A stretch of 64,000 nt of DNA from Dyadobacter sp. 50-39 (GCA_001898145.1 MKSR01000008.1:496001-560000); one strand, 5' to 3'. Positions 38,714 to 48,700 are shown, numbered from the stretch's first letter. Made by a program: numbers and translations. Notes: generated from the sequence alone by a model not told the origin.

Positions 38714-39697
38714 ATGTCCAAACAATCCCTTTACCTAATCTTAACCGTTTTTCTTTGTTTTAAAGCAGTAGCGCAGGACACTAATTTCAAAACTTATACG
38801 CAAAAAATCGGAGGCAGCCCTCAGGTGTACGACATGGTCGCGATCCCCGGCGGAGAGTTCTCGATGGGCAGCCCGGCGAATGAAAAAGGCCGCAGAGCCG
38901 ACGAAGGTCCCCAGCACAAGGTGAAAATCGAACCTTTCTGGATGGGCAAAACCGAAGTCACCTGGGACATTTACGATTTGTACGCTTTCAAGAATATGGA
39001 AAAGGAAATGGGCGCACGCCACCCGGATCCAGACAAAAGCGTTCAGAAAACCGATGCAAGTACCCGCCCTTCCCCTCCTTATGTAGACATGTCCTTCGGA
39101 ATGGGCCGCTCAGGTTATCCGGCGATCAACATGACACAGTATGCAGCAATCTACTTCTGCAAGTGGTTGTATGAAAAAACCGGGATTTTCTACCGCCTTC
39201 CCACCGAAGCGGAATGGGAATATGCCTGCCGTGCAGGTTCCAAAACGCCCTATTCTTTTGGGGATGAGTCAAAAATCGATGAATATGCCTGGTACCGCAA
39301 AAACAGCGATGCTGCCTATAAAAAGGTAGGAACCAAAAAGCCCAATGCATGGGGACTGCACGATATGCATGGCAACGTAATGGAATGGACACTCGACCAG
39401 TACATTCCTGATTATTATGCAAAACAACCGAAAGGCGAGGCATTCGCACCGGTAACCGAACTTTATCCTACGTCGGTTCGGGGCGGTTCATGGGACGACG
39501 AAGCGGCCGATCTCCGCAGCGCAGCCCGCGTAGCCTCGAAGCCGGAATGGAAAATCCTCGACCCGCAATTGCCTAAGTCGGAATGGTGGATGACCAGCGC
39601 CTCATTTGTAGGTTTCCGCGTTGTAAGACCGCTTAAAACCCCTTCACAGGAGGAAATCAATGCGTATTACAGCCCTAAATTGATTGAAGATTACTGA
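38714..39697 (+). CDS. Exported SUMF1/FGE-fold protein (GldJ/GldK-like)
   Basis: 327 residues from the ATG at 38714, which gives a clean signal peptide (LILTVFLCFKAVAQ). The sulfatase-modifying-factor fold is clear: MVAIPGGEFSMGSP, FWMGKTEVTW, YRLPTEAEWEYACRAG, GLHDMHGNVMEW, RGGSWDD and a final FVGFRVVRP. True formylglycine-generating enzymes have GFRC at the end; here the Cys is Val, so the catalytic Cys pair is missing. Bacteroidota use such non-catalytic folds in gliding and T9SS proteins GldJ and GldK and in other surface complexes. A Tat-exported oxidoreductase gene follows after 24 bp, so the two probably work together. Confidence 0.87.
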   Translation: MSKQSLYLILTVFLCFKAVAQDTNFKTYTQKIGGSPQVYDMVAIPGGEFSMGSPANEKGRRADEGPQHKVKIEPFWMGKTEVTWDIYDLYAFKNMEKEMGARHPDPDKSVQKTDASTRPSPPYVDMSFGMGRSGYPAINMTQYAAIYFCKWLYEKTGIFYRLPTEAEWEYACRAGSKTPYSFGDESKIDEYAWYRKNSDAAYKKVGTKKPNAWGLHDMHGNVMEWTLDQYIPDYYAKQPKGEAFAPVTELYPTSVRGGSWDDEAADLRSAARVASKPEWKILDPQLPKSEWWMTSASFVGFRVVRPLKTPSQEEINAYYSPKLIEDY

Positions 39698-39721
39698 TCA
39701 TATTTAAACTCTTAATTCGAA

Positions 39722-41065
39722 ATGGAACAGAACAGACGTAATTTTTTGAAAGCATCGGGTCTCATCGCCGGCGGTGCAATCCTGAGCCCCATTGCGGGTT
39801 ACGGCTACAACAGCGCGGTGGGTGATACCATCAAAGTAGCCCTTATCGGTTGCGGCGGACGTGGAACCGGCGCGGCTGCACAAGCATTGAGCACTGTACA
39901 AAATGTGCAGATCGTGGCTATGGCAGATGCTTTCAAGGACCGTCTCGATGATGCTTACAAAAACCTGACAGCGAAAAAGTACAAAGACGCCGCAGGCAAG
40001 CCGGTTGATACGAAACTGAAAGTGGATGTACCGGAAGACCGCAAATTTGTAGGTTTCGATGCATTCAAAAAGGCCATCGCCCTGAAGGATGTGGACGTGG
40101 TGATCCTCGCGACACCTCCGGGCTTCCGTCCCTCACATTTCGAAGAGGCTGTAAAAAACAACAAGCACATTTTCATGGAAAAACCGGTTGCAACCGATGC
40201 ACCGGGTATCCGCAAAGTGCTTGAACTGGCAGAAGAAGCTAAAAAGAAAAAACTGAACGTAGTAGTAGGCCTTCAGCGTCACTACCAGGCCAACTACCGC
40301 GAGGCGATCAAACGCATTCACGACGGAGCCATCGGCGACATCGTAGGTGGCCAGGTGTACTGGGTAGGAAGCAGCCCATGGATGAAAGAACGCCAGGCTA
40401 ACCAGACTGAGATGGAATACCAAATGAGAAACTGGTATTACTTCAACTGGCTTTGCGGCGACCACATTTCAGAGCAGCACGTTCACAATATCGACGTGGC
40501 GAACTGGGTGAAAAAAGGTTACCCGGTTACGATCCAGGGTACAGGCGGACGCCAGGTGCGGACCGGCAAGGCTTATGGTGAGATTTACGATCACCACACG
40601 CTTGACCTCGTTTATGCAGATGGTACCGTGATTTCCAGCCAATGCCGCCAGTTCGAAGGAACCTGGAACCGCGTTGACGAAGCCTTCGTAGGTACCAAAG
40701 GCCGTATCGACAGCTTCGACGATAAGAAAACAATCCTGAAAGACTACAAAGGAGGGGTTATTTACCACCACGACAACTCCAATTACCGCAACCCATACCA
40801 GGTTGAGCACGATGAATTGTTCGCTGCCATTGCAAAAGGCGAGTACAAATTCGCGGATGCTGAAAACGGTGCGAAAAGTACCATGACGTCCATCATGGGT
40901 CGCATGGCGACTTACTCCGGCAAGATGATCAAATGGGATGAGGCTTTGAATTCAGATATCAACTTGTTCCCTGACAAACTGGCCTGGGATGCGTCTCCAA
41001 AAGTCCTGCCGGGTCCGGACGGACTCTATCCGGTGGCGATTCCTGGAAAAACACAGGTGATCTAA
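39722..41065 (+). CDS. Tat-exported Gfo/Idh/MocA family oxidoreductase
   Basis: 447 residues. The N-terminus has a twin-arginine signal (RRNFLKASG followed by a hydrophobic stretch), so the folded, cofactor-loaded enzyme is exported. The Rossmann start is KVALIGCGGRGTG at about residue 39, and the family block EKPVATDAPG lies near residue 158. The C-terminal alpha/beta domain contains HNIDVANWV. Members oxidise or reduce sugars and cyclitols with NAD(P); Tat-exported ones in Bacteroidota often act on glycan pieces, with bound NAD. Substrate unknown. Partner: the SUMF1-like gene just upstream. Confidence 0.9.
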   Translation: MEQNRRNFLKASGLIAGGAILSPIAGYGYNSAVGDTIKVALIGCGGRGTGAAAQALSTVQNVQIVAMADAFKDRLDDAYKNLTAKKYKDAAGKPVDTKLKVDVPEDRKFVGFDAFKKAIALKDVDVVILATPPGFRPSHFEEAVKNNKHIFMEKPVATDAPGIRKVLELAEEAKKKKLNVVVGLQRHYQANYREAIKRIHDGAIGDIVGGQVYWVGSSPWMKERQANQTEMEYQMRNWYYFNWLCGDHISEQHVHNIDVANWVKKGYPVTIQGTGGRQVRTGKAYGEIYDHHTLDLVYADGTVISSQCRQFEGTWNRVDEAFVGTKGRIDSFDDKKTILKDYKGGVIYHHDNSNYRNPYQVEHDELFAAIAKGEYKFADAENGAKSTMTSIMGRMATYSGKMIKWDEALNSDINLFPDKLAWDASPKVLPGPDGLYPVAIPGKTQVI

Positions 41066-41076
41066 ACCAGACCAAT

Positions 41077-41115
41077 AACGCAAAATGGCCCTCATCGGGC
41101 CATTTTGCGTTTTAA
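41077..41115 (+). terminator. Intrinsic terminator
   Basis: A perfect 15-bp stem AACGCAAAATGGCCC with its complement around tcatc, ending in a T-tract. It closes the SUMF1-oxidoreductase unit. Confidence 0.9.
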
Positions 41116-41193
41116 TAGCAATTCTCGAAGCGAATGCCTATATTCGGTTAGATAATCTTGACGATACTTATTGTGGAACGAAATATGTAGTCA

Positions 41194-41388
41194 GTGAAAC
41201 TTAGCCTGAGAAACGCTGTACTTATCCTTCTTGCCGGTATGATCGTGCTGGCAACCGGTTCGTTTTTAAACTCATCGAAAACGCAGTTCAGCGATCCCAT
41301 CATCCTGAGCGGGCTTGCGATCGAATTCATCGGCACAATCTGGCTGGTACTTTATCTCAACCAGCGACGCAAGCGCCACAAGGCCTGA
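41194..41388 (+). CDS. Small two-helix membrane protein
   Basis: 64 residues from a GTG start; no in-frame ATG is available upstream because of a stop. Two hydrophobic helices (AVLILLAGMIVLATGSF and ILSGLAIEFIGTIWLVLYL) with a short polar loop, then a basic end (NQRRKRHKA). The stop abuts the stop of the convergent aroC. Function unknown; moderate confidence because of the rare start. Confidence 0.5.
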   Translation: MKLSLRNAVLILLAGMIVLATGSFLNSSKTQFSDPIILSGLAIEFIGTIWLVLYLNQRRKRHKA

Positions 41389-42468
41389 TTACAACTTCGC
41401 CGACCTATTTCTCAGATAAAAGTCTGCCAGCACCAACGCCGTCATCGCTTCTACAATGGGAACCGCACGCGGCACTACACACGGGTCGTGACGGCCTTTT
41501 CCCTGCACGATGGCCACATTACCGAATTGATCCACACTCTCCTGGTCCTGCATGATCGTAGCCACGGGTTTGAATGCAGTGCGAAAGTAAATATCCTCTC
41601 CGTTTGAAATACCGCCCTGAATACCGCCGGAATGGTTGGTACGAGTGTGTACACCGCCTTTTTCATCGGTATAAAACGCATCGTTATGCTGCGAGCCTGG
41701 CAGTAACACGCCGTCGAAACCGCTGCCGTACTCGAATCCTTTCACGGCATTAATGCTCAGCATGGCTTTGCCCAGTTCCGCATGAAGTTTGTCAAAAACA
41801 GGTTCTCCCCATCCGGCCGGTGTTCCTTTGACGACACAATTCACAACGCCTCCAATCGAGTCGCCCTGCTTGCGGATGCCATCGATGTAATCGAACATCT
41901 GCTGCGCCATTTCCGGGTCCGGACAGCGAACTGCATTGTTCTCCGTTTCGGAAAGATCCAGCTCCTGATAACTCTTTTCCAGCTTCATAGCCCCAACCTG
42001 CGATACGTATGCCTGAATGCTCACGCCCAGTTCGGCGAGCATCAGCTTCGCAAGTGCACCCGCGGCTACGCGTGCGGCCGTCTCACGTGCGGAACTTCGC
42101 CCTCCTCCGCGATAGTCGCGAATGCCGTATTTGGCCTGGTAAGTGTAATCCGCGTGCGAAGGCCTGAATTGTGCCGCTATATGCGAGTAATCCTTACTTC
42201 GCTGGTCTTCGTTCCGGATCACCATTGCGATGGGCGTACCGGTCGTTTTTCCCTCGAATACGCCGGATAGCACTTCGAATTCATCTGCCTCCTTGCGCTG
42301 CGTCGTAATTCTCGACTGCCCGGGCTTTCTGCGGGTCAGTTCGCTTTGTATAAAATCAGAATCAAAAGGCACGCCCGCCGGACAACCCTCGATCACTACC
42401 CCGATCCCTACTCCGTGCGACTCGCCGAAAGTGGCTATCTTAAATATCTTGCCGTATGTACTGCCCAT
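41389..42468 (-). CDS. aroC: Chorismate synthase
   Basis: 359 residues. Family signatures are intact: [18 protein letters not shown] near residue 15, the arginine-rich [18 protein letters not shown] near 125, and [15 protein letters not shown] near 275. The enzyme makes chorismate from EPSP with reduced FMN, the last step of the shikimate pathway. It lies 4 bp downstream of a BatD-like gene, so they are co-transcribed, an odd pairing. Confidence 0.97.
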   Translation of the reverse strand: MGSTYGKIFKIATFGESHGVGIGVVIEGCPAGVPFDSDFIQSELTRRKPGQSRITTQRKEADEFEVLSGVFEGKTTGTPIAMVIRNEDQRSKDYSHIAAQFRPSHADYTYQAKYGIRDYRGGGRSSARETAARVAAGALAKLMLAELGVSIQAYVSQVGAMKLEKSYQELDLSETENNAVRCPDPEMAQQMFDYIDGIRKQGDSIGGVVNCVVKGTPAGWGEPVFDKLHAELGKAMLSINAVKGFEYGSGFDGVLLPGSQHNDAFYTDEKGGVHTRTNHSGGIQGGISNGEDIYFRTAFKPVATIMQDQESVDQFGNVAIVQGKGRHDPCVVPRAVPIVEAMTALVLADFYLRNRSAKL

Positions 42469-42472
42469 TAAC

Positions 42473-43867
42473 TTACTTTCTAAATACCCAAATCATTGTT
42501 ACCAACAACACCAGGATGACGATGTTGGTTAAATCTTTCAAAATCTTTTTATAGTCGATCGTCTCCCGGCCACTGTCCAGCGCTTCAAGATTATCATACA
42601 ATCCCGATGGACCGGAAAGCGACAAGTTAGTCAATTTATAATCCTCTCCCCGCACTTCCAGCGATGCCGCCGATCTCAATGTATCATAGTTCGCCTTTTC
42701 AACATTGAAATAGATCCAATGGAAATACCTTCCCAACGGAAACTCGCCATCCTTCCTTGGCACTACGAAATAGTCGAAGGTCTTTTCACCGATTACACTC
42801 TCGTAGCTGCGCTTCACAACCTGGCTGACTTCCGGCGGGTAAATATCAAATGAAGAGCTCGATTGTATAATCGGTGCGGGTATTGCGGCGATGTTCCCTA
42901 CACCCTCCACCTTGAACATATATCTTATACTCTCTCCGGGATAAACCAGATCGCTTGAAAGCCGTTCCCGCAAACTGTATTGCCCCACCGCAACGAGATC
43001 CCTGAGCGGGTGATCGGGAAGCTGCCGTACAACCACTCCCACTGGTCGCGATCGAAATGACTTGACCAGCTTTTTCTCCACATTCACAGCACCGCCGTTC
43101 TCGGTCACCAGCATGTCCAGCTTCACCGAAGGCAGCCGGATATCTTCTGTCGTAATGGGGAAAAAGCGGGCCTGGTACATATTGTACTCCGCGTACCGCC
43201 TGCCGCGAATTGTAACCCTGCGCTTAATTATCTCCTCTACACCCACATTCTCCTCCCAGCAGTTCACGGGCCGCAGGGTTTTCAAGATGGCTTGCAATTG
43301 CTCATTGAACCGGTAAAATTCCATCTCCACCGGAGCATTTTCAGCAATGTAAAGCGATATTCTTACGGCAAAACCCTGCCTGATATAAACTTCTTTTTTA
43401 TCCGTTTGCACCGACAAAAACACCGACTGGCTGTTGTCATCAACTTCTCCTACCTCTACGTTGTCCGCCGTCGCCCCCTCCTCTTCTCCCGACTTTGCAA
43501 ACACAACCATTGTCTCTTCCGAGCGCAACCTGGCATTATTGACATTCAATGTAAACTCCGGGATCAGGTAATTTCCCGGTTTTACCGCATAGTATTCCTG
43601 GGTAATTGTCTGGATAACTACTTTCCGCCCATCCACCGTGCTCACCGAACTTGTGGCAGATTTACTCCGCTTTTCCAGGTCCTTGATTTCGGGGAATATA
43701 ACCGAGGGCCGTGTTTCCACATCCCGCAATACGACCGAGATCAGAAACGGCTGATCCAGTGTCAGATTCTTCGACCCATACTCGATCGTTGCACCGTTTT
43801 CAAGGGTTTGAGCCCGGACAATACTAAAAAAACACAAAAAAATATTTAATAACGCATATAATTTCAT
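42473..43867 (-). CDS. BatD-like exported membrane-anchored protein
   Basis: 464 residues with a signal peptide ([15 protein letters not shown]) and one C-terminal membrane helix ([17 protein letters not shown]). The BatD (oxygen-tolerance) fold is suggested by the start ([21 protein letters not shown]), the Tyr-rich segment [19 protein letters not shown] and several beta-sandwich units. BatD usually sits in a moxR-batA-batB-batC-batD cluster; none of those is here, and the gene precedes aroC. Its role is uncertain. Confidence 0.78.
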   Translation of the reverse strand: MKLYALLNIFLCFFSIVRAQTLENGATIEYGSKNLTLDQPFLISVVLRDVETRPSVIFPEIKDLEKRSKSATSSVSTVDGRKVVIQTITQEYYAVKPGNYLIPEFTLNVNNARLRSEETMVVFAKSGEEEGATADNVEVGEVDDNSQSVFLSVQTDKKEVYIRQGFAVRISLYIAENAPVEMEFYRFNEQLQAILKTLRPVNCWEENVGVEEIIKRRVTIRGRRYAEYNMYQARFFPITTEDIRLPSVKLDMLVTENGGAVNVEKKLVKSFRSRPVGVVVRQLPDHPLRDLVAVGQYSLRERLSSDLVYPGESIRYMFKVEGVGNIAAIPAPIIQSSSSFDIYPPEVSQVVKRSYESVIGEKTFDYFVVPRKDGEFPLGRYFHWIYFNVEKANYDTLRSAASLEVRGEDYKLTNLSLSGPSGLYDNLEALDSGRETIDYKKILKDLTNIVILVLLVTMIWVFRK

Positions 43868-43970
43868 TTCAGTTTTTCGTTATCTTTATTGGAATTGCTG
43901 AAAACGAAGCGTTTTTAAGGGTTTCTCTTTGTTTTATCGTTGTCCCTAAACCACAAAACTACATAATACT

Positions 43971-44177
43971 ATGGCCTCGATGCTTGAATACATTAAAATT
44001 ATTCTCCAAAAAGTCAGCTTCGACCGCAAATTATTTGAAAAAGAACTCAGAAAAGCGATACGCATGTTGATGCCCGCTGAGATCAAAAGACTTAGACAAT
44101 GGTGTTACGACCATTATGCGACTGTTCACCTACCCGTGTTGAACACTTGTTTTGAACGCCTTTCCTCGTTGAAATAG
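43971..44177 (+). CDS. Small basic helical protein
   Basis: 68 residues, no signal peptide. Strongly basic and helical (LFEKELRKAIRMLMPAEIKRLRQW), then a Cys-containing end (NTCFERLSSLK). It is divergent from the BatD-like gene and followed by a strong hairpin, which supports a real transcription unit. No family recognised. Confidence 0.6.
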   Translation: MASMLEYIKIILQKVSFDRKLFEKELRKAIRMLMPAEIKRLRQWCYDHYATVHLPVLNTCFERLSSLK

Positions 44178-44217
44178 CAACAATAACAATCATTTGATAA
44201 TCGAGAGCTCAGAAAAT

Positions 44218-44249
44218 AAGAAAGCCGCCCGAATTCGGGCGGCTTTCTT
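44218..44249. terminator. Bidirectional terminator
   Basis: A perfect 14-bp stem AAGAAAGCCGCCCG with its complement around the loop aatt. It lies between the 68-residue gene and the convergent TPR gene that ends the tonB operon. Confidence 0.88.
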
Positions 44250-44270
44250 GCTTTTGGTCCTTATGAGAAC

Positions 44271-46025
44271 CTATTTCTTCTTTGGCGCAGGTTTCGCCGC
44301 AGCACCAGCCGCAGGTTGTGCCGGTTGAGCTACCGCCAATCCTAATGCCTCTTTTGCAGCAGCATTGTCAGGATCAACTTTTAGCAGCTTCTCCCAATAT
44401 TCCTTCGCTTTCGCCTCGTCTTTCAAAGTAGATTGCGCGTGGAATGCAAGGTAACTGTAAGCCAGTTTCAGGTAAGACTTGTATTTGCTTGGATCCGGAT
44501 CCTTTTCAGCCAGCTCGGTCAGTTTGAGGTAGTAAGGTTGTGAAATACCCTTATCTACGTTCTCTTGTCTGTCGTACGCGTTATACAGCGTACTTGCACG
44601 CCAGTAATAACCATATGGCCAATCCGGCAACTTCCTGGTAACTGTCGCAAAAATCGAATCTGCTTTCAAATACAGGTTACGCTTATCAATTGCGATTTTA
44701 GCGCTATCTGCAAAGTTAGCATCCCCAGATTTCGGAACGATGATACCTTGTGCAGTCTGGAAGTTAGCAAGACCTTCATAGTAGTAATCGTTGGCAGTTG
44801 CTTTGGCTGTATCCAGGCTATTACCTTTCTCATACGCAGCAGCAGCTTTCGGGAAATCCTTCGCAGCGTAGTACAAGCCAGCTACTTCTTTATAAGCAGC
44901 AGCAGCTTCTATTTTGCTGGTATCCATTTCAGCACCTTTTTTGATATACTCCATACCCACTGAGTCGTAGCCTTTGCCATCAGTTGATTTAGCATTAAGT
45001 GCACGGCCCAGGTATTTGTAGTCATCGCCAATTACTTTGTCGGGAGACTCTTTAATGAACTCATTCAGGTTCTGAATGGCTTCGTCAGGCTTATTGGTTT
45101 TGAAATAAGCCCATCCATACATACGCTTGATGATGTTGTTGTTGATCTTTCCTTTCGCCTCTTCCAGGAATTGGAGTGATTTAGCGTAGTCGTCGGCAGT
45201 AAATGCAAACTGTGCGCCACGAAGTTTCATTTCCGGATCAGTGCTACCGCTTTTTTGCAGGTACAGGTCGAAGTTTTCAGCAGCTTGCTTGTATTTCTGA
45301 GCAAAGAAGTAAAGCTCAGCAAGGTCTTTGTAAGCAGGTGCAAAGTTGGCATCCGACTCGATAGCTTTTTTGTAGTTTTCCAGGGCGAGGTTGTAATTTT
45401 TACCACGCAGGTACACTGAACCGATTGCATTGTGCGCTGCCGCATAGTTAGGCTTCGCAGTCAATGCATATTCATAAGCCGTCACAGCATTACCGCCTTC
45501 GTTACGCAGCATGAGCGCGTCACCTTTTGCGAGATAAGCGTCCGCCAGGTTTTTGTCGCGTGCAATCGCTAGATCTAGCAAACGAATCGCCTCTGCCGGA
45601 TCGCTATTCTTTTCGAAGAGCGTGTAGGCTTCCCCAATTCTGAAAAGCACTTCCGCATCTTTTTTCTTTTTCTTCTCAGCTTCGTCAAACAATTCTTTTG
45701 CTTTTGCGCGGTCGCCTTTCGCGAGCGCCACCGTTCCTTGTCCTACCTTGTTAAGGTAAGATTTATCATCCAGCGTAAGACCTTTGTCAAACGCTTTCTG
45801 CGCTTCGTCCAATTGGTTGGTTTTGATATAGTAATAACCAAGGTAATATTGGTTATCGGCAGAAGGGCTTCCTTCGGCAAGCTTTTTCAACACATCGCCA
45901 GCCTCATTATAACGTTCTCCACGAATCAATGCTAAGCCATCCTGTACCGTCTGTGCGTGTAAGTTAACAAACGCTAATAAACCAAATACCAATGCTACTA
46001 ATTTCATTCTCATGTTTCTGTTCAT
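44271..46025 (-). CDS. Exported long TPR-repeat protein of the TonB operon
   Basis: 584 residues with a signal peptide (LVALVFGLLAFVNLHAQ). About ten or more TPR units run from residue 25 to 560, including NQYYLGYYYIKTNQLDEAQKAF, AAHNAIGSVYLRGKNY and YKYLGRALNAKSTDGK (parts of longer repeats). The tail is Ala/Pro/Lys-rich (AAKPAPKKK). It is in the periplasm or outer membrane, probably a scaffold. It lies 78 bp after the PstS-like gene in the same direction, and a TAGATTTG box in the gap could give it an extra promoter. Confidence 0.85.
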   Translation of the reverse strand: MNRNMRMKLVALVFGLLAFVNLHAQTVQDGLALIRGERYNEAGDVLKKLAEGSPSADNQYYLGYYYIKTNQLDEAQKAFDKGLTLDDKSYLNKVGQGTVALAKGDRAKAKELFDEAEKKKKKDAEVLFRIGEAYTLFEKNSDPAEAIRLLDLAIARDKNLADAYLAKGDALMLRNEGGNAVTAYEYALTAKPNYAAAHNAIGSVYLRGKNYNLALENYKKAIESDANFAPAYKDLAELYFFAQKYKQAAENFDLYLQKSGSTDPEMKLRGAQFAFTADDYAKSLQFLEEAKGKINNNIIKRMYGWAYFKTNKPDEAIQNLNEFIKESPDKVIGDDYKYLGRALNAKSTDGKGYDSVGMEYIKKGAEMDTSKIEAAAAYKEVAGLYYAAKDFPKAAAAYEKGNSLDTAKATANDYYYEGLANFQTAQGIIVPKSGDANFADSAKIAIDKRNLYLKADSIFATVTRKLPDWPYGYYWRASTLYNAYDRQENVDKGISQPYYLKLTELAEKDPDPSKYKSYLKLAYSYLAFHAQSTLKDEAKAKEYWEKLLKVDPDNAAAKEALGLAVAQPAQPAAGAAAKPAPKKK

Positions 46026-46103
46026 TTTTTACCCGGTTAAAATAATGATAAAAAACTTGGTTTTTCAATAACAAGCCCCAAATCTACTAATTGTTTACAT
46101 TCA

Positions 46104-47051
46104 CTATAACTCTTTCTTAACTTCCAGTTCACGGGGGTAAACTACCGTTGGCAGCAGCCCCATCTTTTGAATAATCAATCCTCCAACATCCCGGGCGATA
46201 TAGGTCATCAGCCCGCCTCCGAGCCCCGAGTAGCCTTCGCGGCTGATAATGTATAGATCTCTGTGCAGCGGATAACGTTTGAATTCCAATCCTGCCTGGA
46301 ACGGCTGAATGTAATCCGAAAGTGAGTCGGGCTGAGCGTCTTTTGCTACTCCCATGACTCTGATTCCTCTCGATAGTTCTTCCGAAGCCAGCGAATGTCC
46401 GTCACTGATCCAGTTCACCCCGATAAAACCGAGATGGGTCGGGTTCTCCCTGACGTCCTTAATTACATTCTCGTTTGATCCCGCTGAAATGATTCTCAGC
46501 TTCTGGATATCCTTAACGCCAAACTTATTGAGAACGAAATTTAGATTGCTCGCATTGGCATTGTCGAAAACCAACGTAATCAATCCCTCCTGTCCTCCCT
46601 TGATCTGCGACCAGTCGGTAATCTTACCTTCCATGATCGCTTTCAGCTCCGGAATCGTGATCAGACTATCCGTGTTGCTTTTTCCAATCACAAGGGCCAG
46701 ACCGTCCGTCGCTATATGCTGAAACTTCTGACTACCTTTTTGCTTCCTGATCACTTCAAGTTCCTTGTCGTTAAGCTGACGCGTAGCGAAAATGATCCTG
46801 GCGCTGTCATTGAGCAATTGGCGAATCGCCTCCTGTTCGGGCTTATAGTCTACTTTGAAGTGCGTATCGGGATAAATACCCTCATAGGCACTTGTCAGCG
46901 AATTGACTAAAGGTTTGAAAGATTCGTCCGCAGCGATCGTGATAGTACCTTTCCGCGGGTTGTCCAGGTCGCCGTTGGACGAGGTACATCTGAGTAATCC
47001 TGCTATACCGATGGTCACCAACAGCAGCAGTCCTGCCAATCTTTTTTTCAT
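46104..47051 (-). CDS. PstS-like periplasmic binding protein
   Basis: 315 residues with a signal peptide that could be a lipoprotein signal (GLLRCTSS), though Arg before the Cys is unusual. The body matches the phosphate-binding PstS fold: GTITIAADESFKPLV, IIFATRQLNDKEL, LVIGKSN, ITDWSQI, and GFIGVNWISDG. No pstCAB genes are nearby; instead it overlaps the small membrane protein gene by 4 bp (ATGA) inside a TonB operon. It may serve the TonB system or sense phosphate. The role is inferred. Confidence 0.85.
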   Translation of the reverse strand: MKKRLAGLLLLVTIGIAGLLRCTSSNGDLDNPRKGTITIAADESFKPLVNSLTSAYEGIYPDTHFKVDYKPEQEAIRQLLNDSARIIFATRQLNDKELEVIRKQKGSQKFQHIATDGLALVIGKSNTDSLITIPELKAIMEGKITDWSQIKGGQEGLITLVFDNANASNLNFVLNKFGVKDIQKLRIISAGSNENVIKDVRENPTHLGFIGVNWISDGHSLASEELSRGIRVMGVAKDAQPDSLSDYIQPFQAGLEFKRYPLHRDLYIISREGYSGLGGGLMTYIARDVGGLIIQKMGLLPTVVYPRELEVKKEL

Positions 47052-47266
47052 GACTCGTCCTGGTTTCTTCTCAACACTCTGTAACCCCGGTAGGCTCCGT
47101 ATAAAATAAGTATGCCAGCCATCGCATACCTCCAGACGCTGCCGACGGGCAACAGTCTAAATGAGAAGGAGGAGAGGATCAAAAAGACCCCTCCTCCTAC
47201 GTATGCCAGAGCCATTACCGAAGAGGTCAGATCACCGAGCTTCTCGTGCAATGGTTTCTCCCTCAT
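47048..47266 (-). CDS. Small two-helix membrane protein of the TonB operon
   Basis: 72 residues with two membrane helices (SVMALAYVGGGVFLILSSF and YAMAGILILYGAYRGYRVL) and charged ends. It starts 3 bp after the tonB stop and overlaps the PstS-like start by 4 bp, so it is firmly part of the operon. No family recognised. Confidence 0.72.
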   Translation of the reverse strand: MREKPLHEKLGDLTSSVMALAYVGGGVFLILSSFSFRLLPVGSVWRYAMAGILILYGAYRGYRVLRRNQDES

Positions 47267-47269
47267 GCC

Positions 47270-48094
47270 TTACTCCAATTGGAAGTTGATAGGCAGGTTA
47301 TATTTTACACGAACTGCACGTCCTGACTGCTTTCCAGGCTTCCATTTCGGCATAGCTTTCACTACGCGGATCGCCTCTTCATCGCAACCAAAACCCAATC
47401 CTTTCAAAACCTGAACATCCTGGATACTTCCGTCGGTGTTAACAACGAAGGACATGAAAACCCTTCCGGAAACGTTAGCACGGGATGCTGCACTTGGGTA
47501 CTTGATATTTTTTCCAAGGTATTTGTACATTTCTGTAGTACCTCCCGGGAATTCCGGTTGTTGCTCAACCACTGTAAATACCTTTTCAGGCTCAGGGGCT
47601 GCTTCTACTACTGTTCCTTTGCTAGGCGCTGCAACAGCTTCGGGTGCAACAATGATCTCATTTGCATTGGGGTCACCTTCGATGGTTTTGTCCGCAACAA
47701 CAGCTTCTTTAATTTCTTCTACTGTTGGTGGTGGTACCTCTTCGGGAACCTCTTCATCTTTCTTAACCTCTGGAGGCAAGAACTTCACCGTGTTCACCTT
47801 AGGTGCTTCCACTGGCGGTGGTGGCGGTGGTGGTGGTTCTGCCGGGTCAATTGGCGGTGGCGGGATCTTCATCAAATCCACTTCAACCATCGGCGCTTCT
47901 TCTTCCTTACCAGCCGTCAAGCTATTGATGATTGACGGTGTAAACATGGCAAGAACAAAAAGAGCTGCTCCGATTATAGTGGCCTTCGTCACATCTTTAC
48001 GATATCCCTGACGAAGTTCAAAAGCTCCGTACGCCTTATTACGATCCGCGAACACTATGTCATCCAGTGTCGCATTCGGGCTGATTTCTGCCAT
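47270..48094 (-). CDS. tonB: Energy transducer TonB
   Basis: 274 residues. A cytosolic start (LDDIVFADRNKAYGAFELR) leads to one membrane helix (about 38-57), then a proline-rich periplasmic spacer (PPPPIDPAEPPPPPPPP), then the C-terminal domain (EFPGGTTEMYKYLGKNI, VSGRVFMSFVV, GCDEEAIRVVKAMPKWKPG). It passes proton-motive energy from ExbBD to outer-membrane receptors such as the one at the left end of this window. Confidence 0.95.
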   Translation of the reverse strand: MAEISPNATLDDIVFADRNKAYGAFELRQGYRKDVTKATIIGAALFVLAMFTPSIINSLTAGKEEEAPMVEVDLMKIPPPPIDPAEPPPPPPPPVEAPKVNTVKFLPPEVKKDEEVPEEVPPPTVEEIKEAVVADKTIEGDPNANEIIVAPEAVAAPSKGTVVEAAPEPEKVFTVVEQQPEFPGGTTEMYKYLGKNIKYPSAASRANVSGRVFMSFVVNTDGSIQDVQVLKGLGFGCDEEAIRVVKAMPKWKPGKQSGRAVRVKYNLPINFQLE

Positions 48095-48118
48095 GGCGCT
48101 ATGATTAATTTGTTAAAA

Positions 48119-48700
48119 CTAGTTTTTGGGAATTATTTTATCACCTAGAAGTTTCTTTTCCGAATCGGTCAAGGCATCTACGAGTGCATAACGCTTGGTC
48201 TTTGTGATCGCCATTTCGTCGAGTACATCTACCATATTTTTATAAGTAGATACCGCTGTTGGCTTAATTACCACTACAAACGCTTCATTACCGTCTTTAT
48301 CCTTCGGATTAGCTGCGTTGATACGCTTTTGAGATGCGAAAATCACACTTCTCAGATCGAACCCGTAACGGGTTGTTTTCAGATCGGTTTTTGCTTTATC
48401 GTCATCCGCGGCGATACCATCCAGATAGTACACGTCATCGTTTGCACCCATAAACAGGGTCAATACTTTCGACGCTTTCAAAGGTTCTGTCGGCTTTTCC
48501 TGATCTTCGGTTTTGTCAGGCACGGCGAGCGACATGGATGTCGGTTTAGACATTGTTGTCGCAAGCATGAAAAAAGTAATAAGCAAAAATCCTAGGTCCA
48601 CCATCGGGGTCATGTCCACACGGGTGGACATTTTTTTACCGCGAACCTTACCATCACCTTTACCGTGCCCACCACCACCGGATTCTTCAATTGCTGCCAT
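48119..48700 (-). CDS. exbD: ExbD biopolymer transport protein (second)
   Basis: 193 residues. One N-terminal membrane helix with the essential Asp in MTPMVDLGFLLITFFML, then a periplasmic domain. The N-terminus is Gly-rich (ESGGGGHGKGDGK). It follows the other exbD by 25 bp; Bacteroidota often have two exbD genes per operon. Confidence 0.94.
   Translation of the reverse strand: MAAIEESGGGGHGKGDGKVRGKKMSTRVDMTPMVDLGFLLITFFMLATTMSKPTSMSLAVPDKTEDQEKPTEPLKASKVLTLFMGANDDVYYLDGIAADDDKAKTDLKTTRYGFDLRSVIFASQKRINAANPKDKDGNEAFVVVIKPTAVSTYKNMVDVLDEMAITKTKRYALVDALTDSEKKLLGDKIIPKN

Noticed and set aside
47436-48011. A 191-codon plus-strand frame with Gly/Ser-rich runs
   Set aside because: It is antisense to the proline-rich spacer of TonB; the TonB C-terminal domain and helix identify the real strand.
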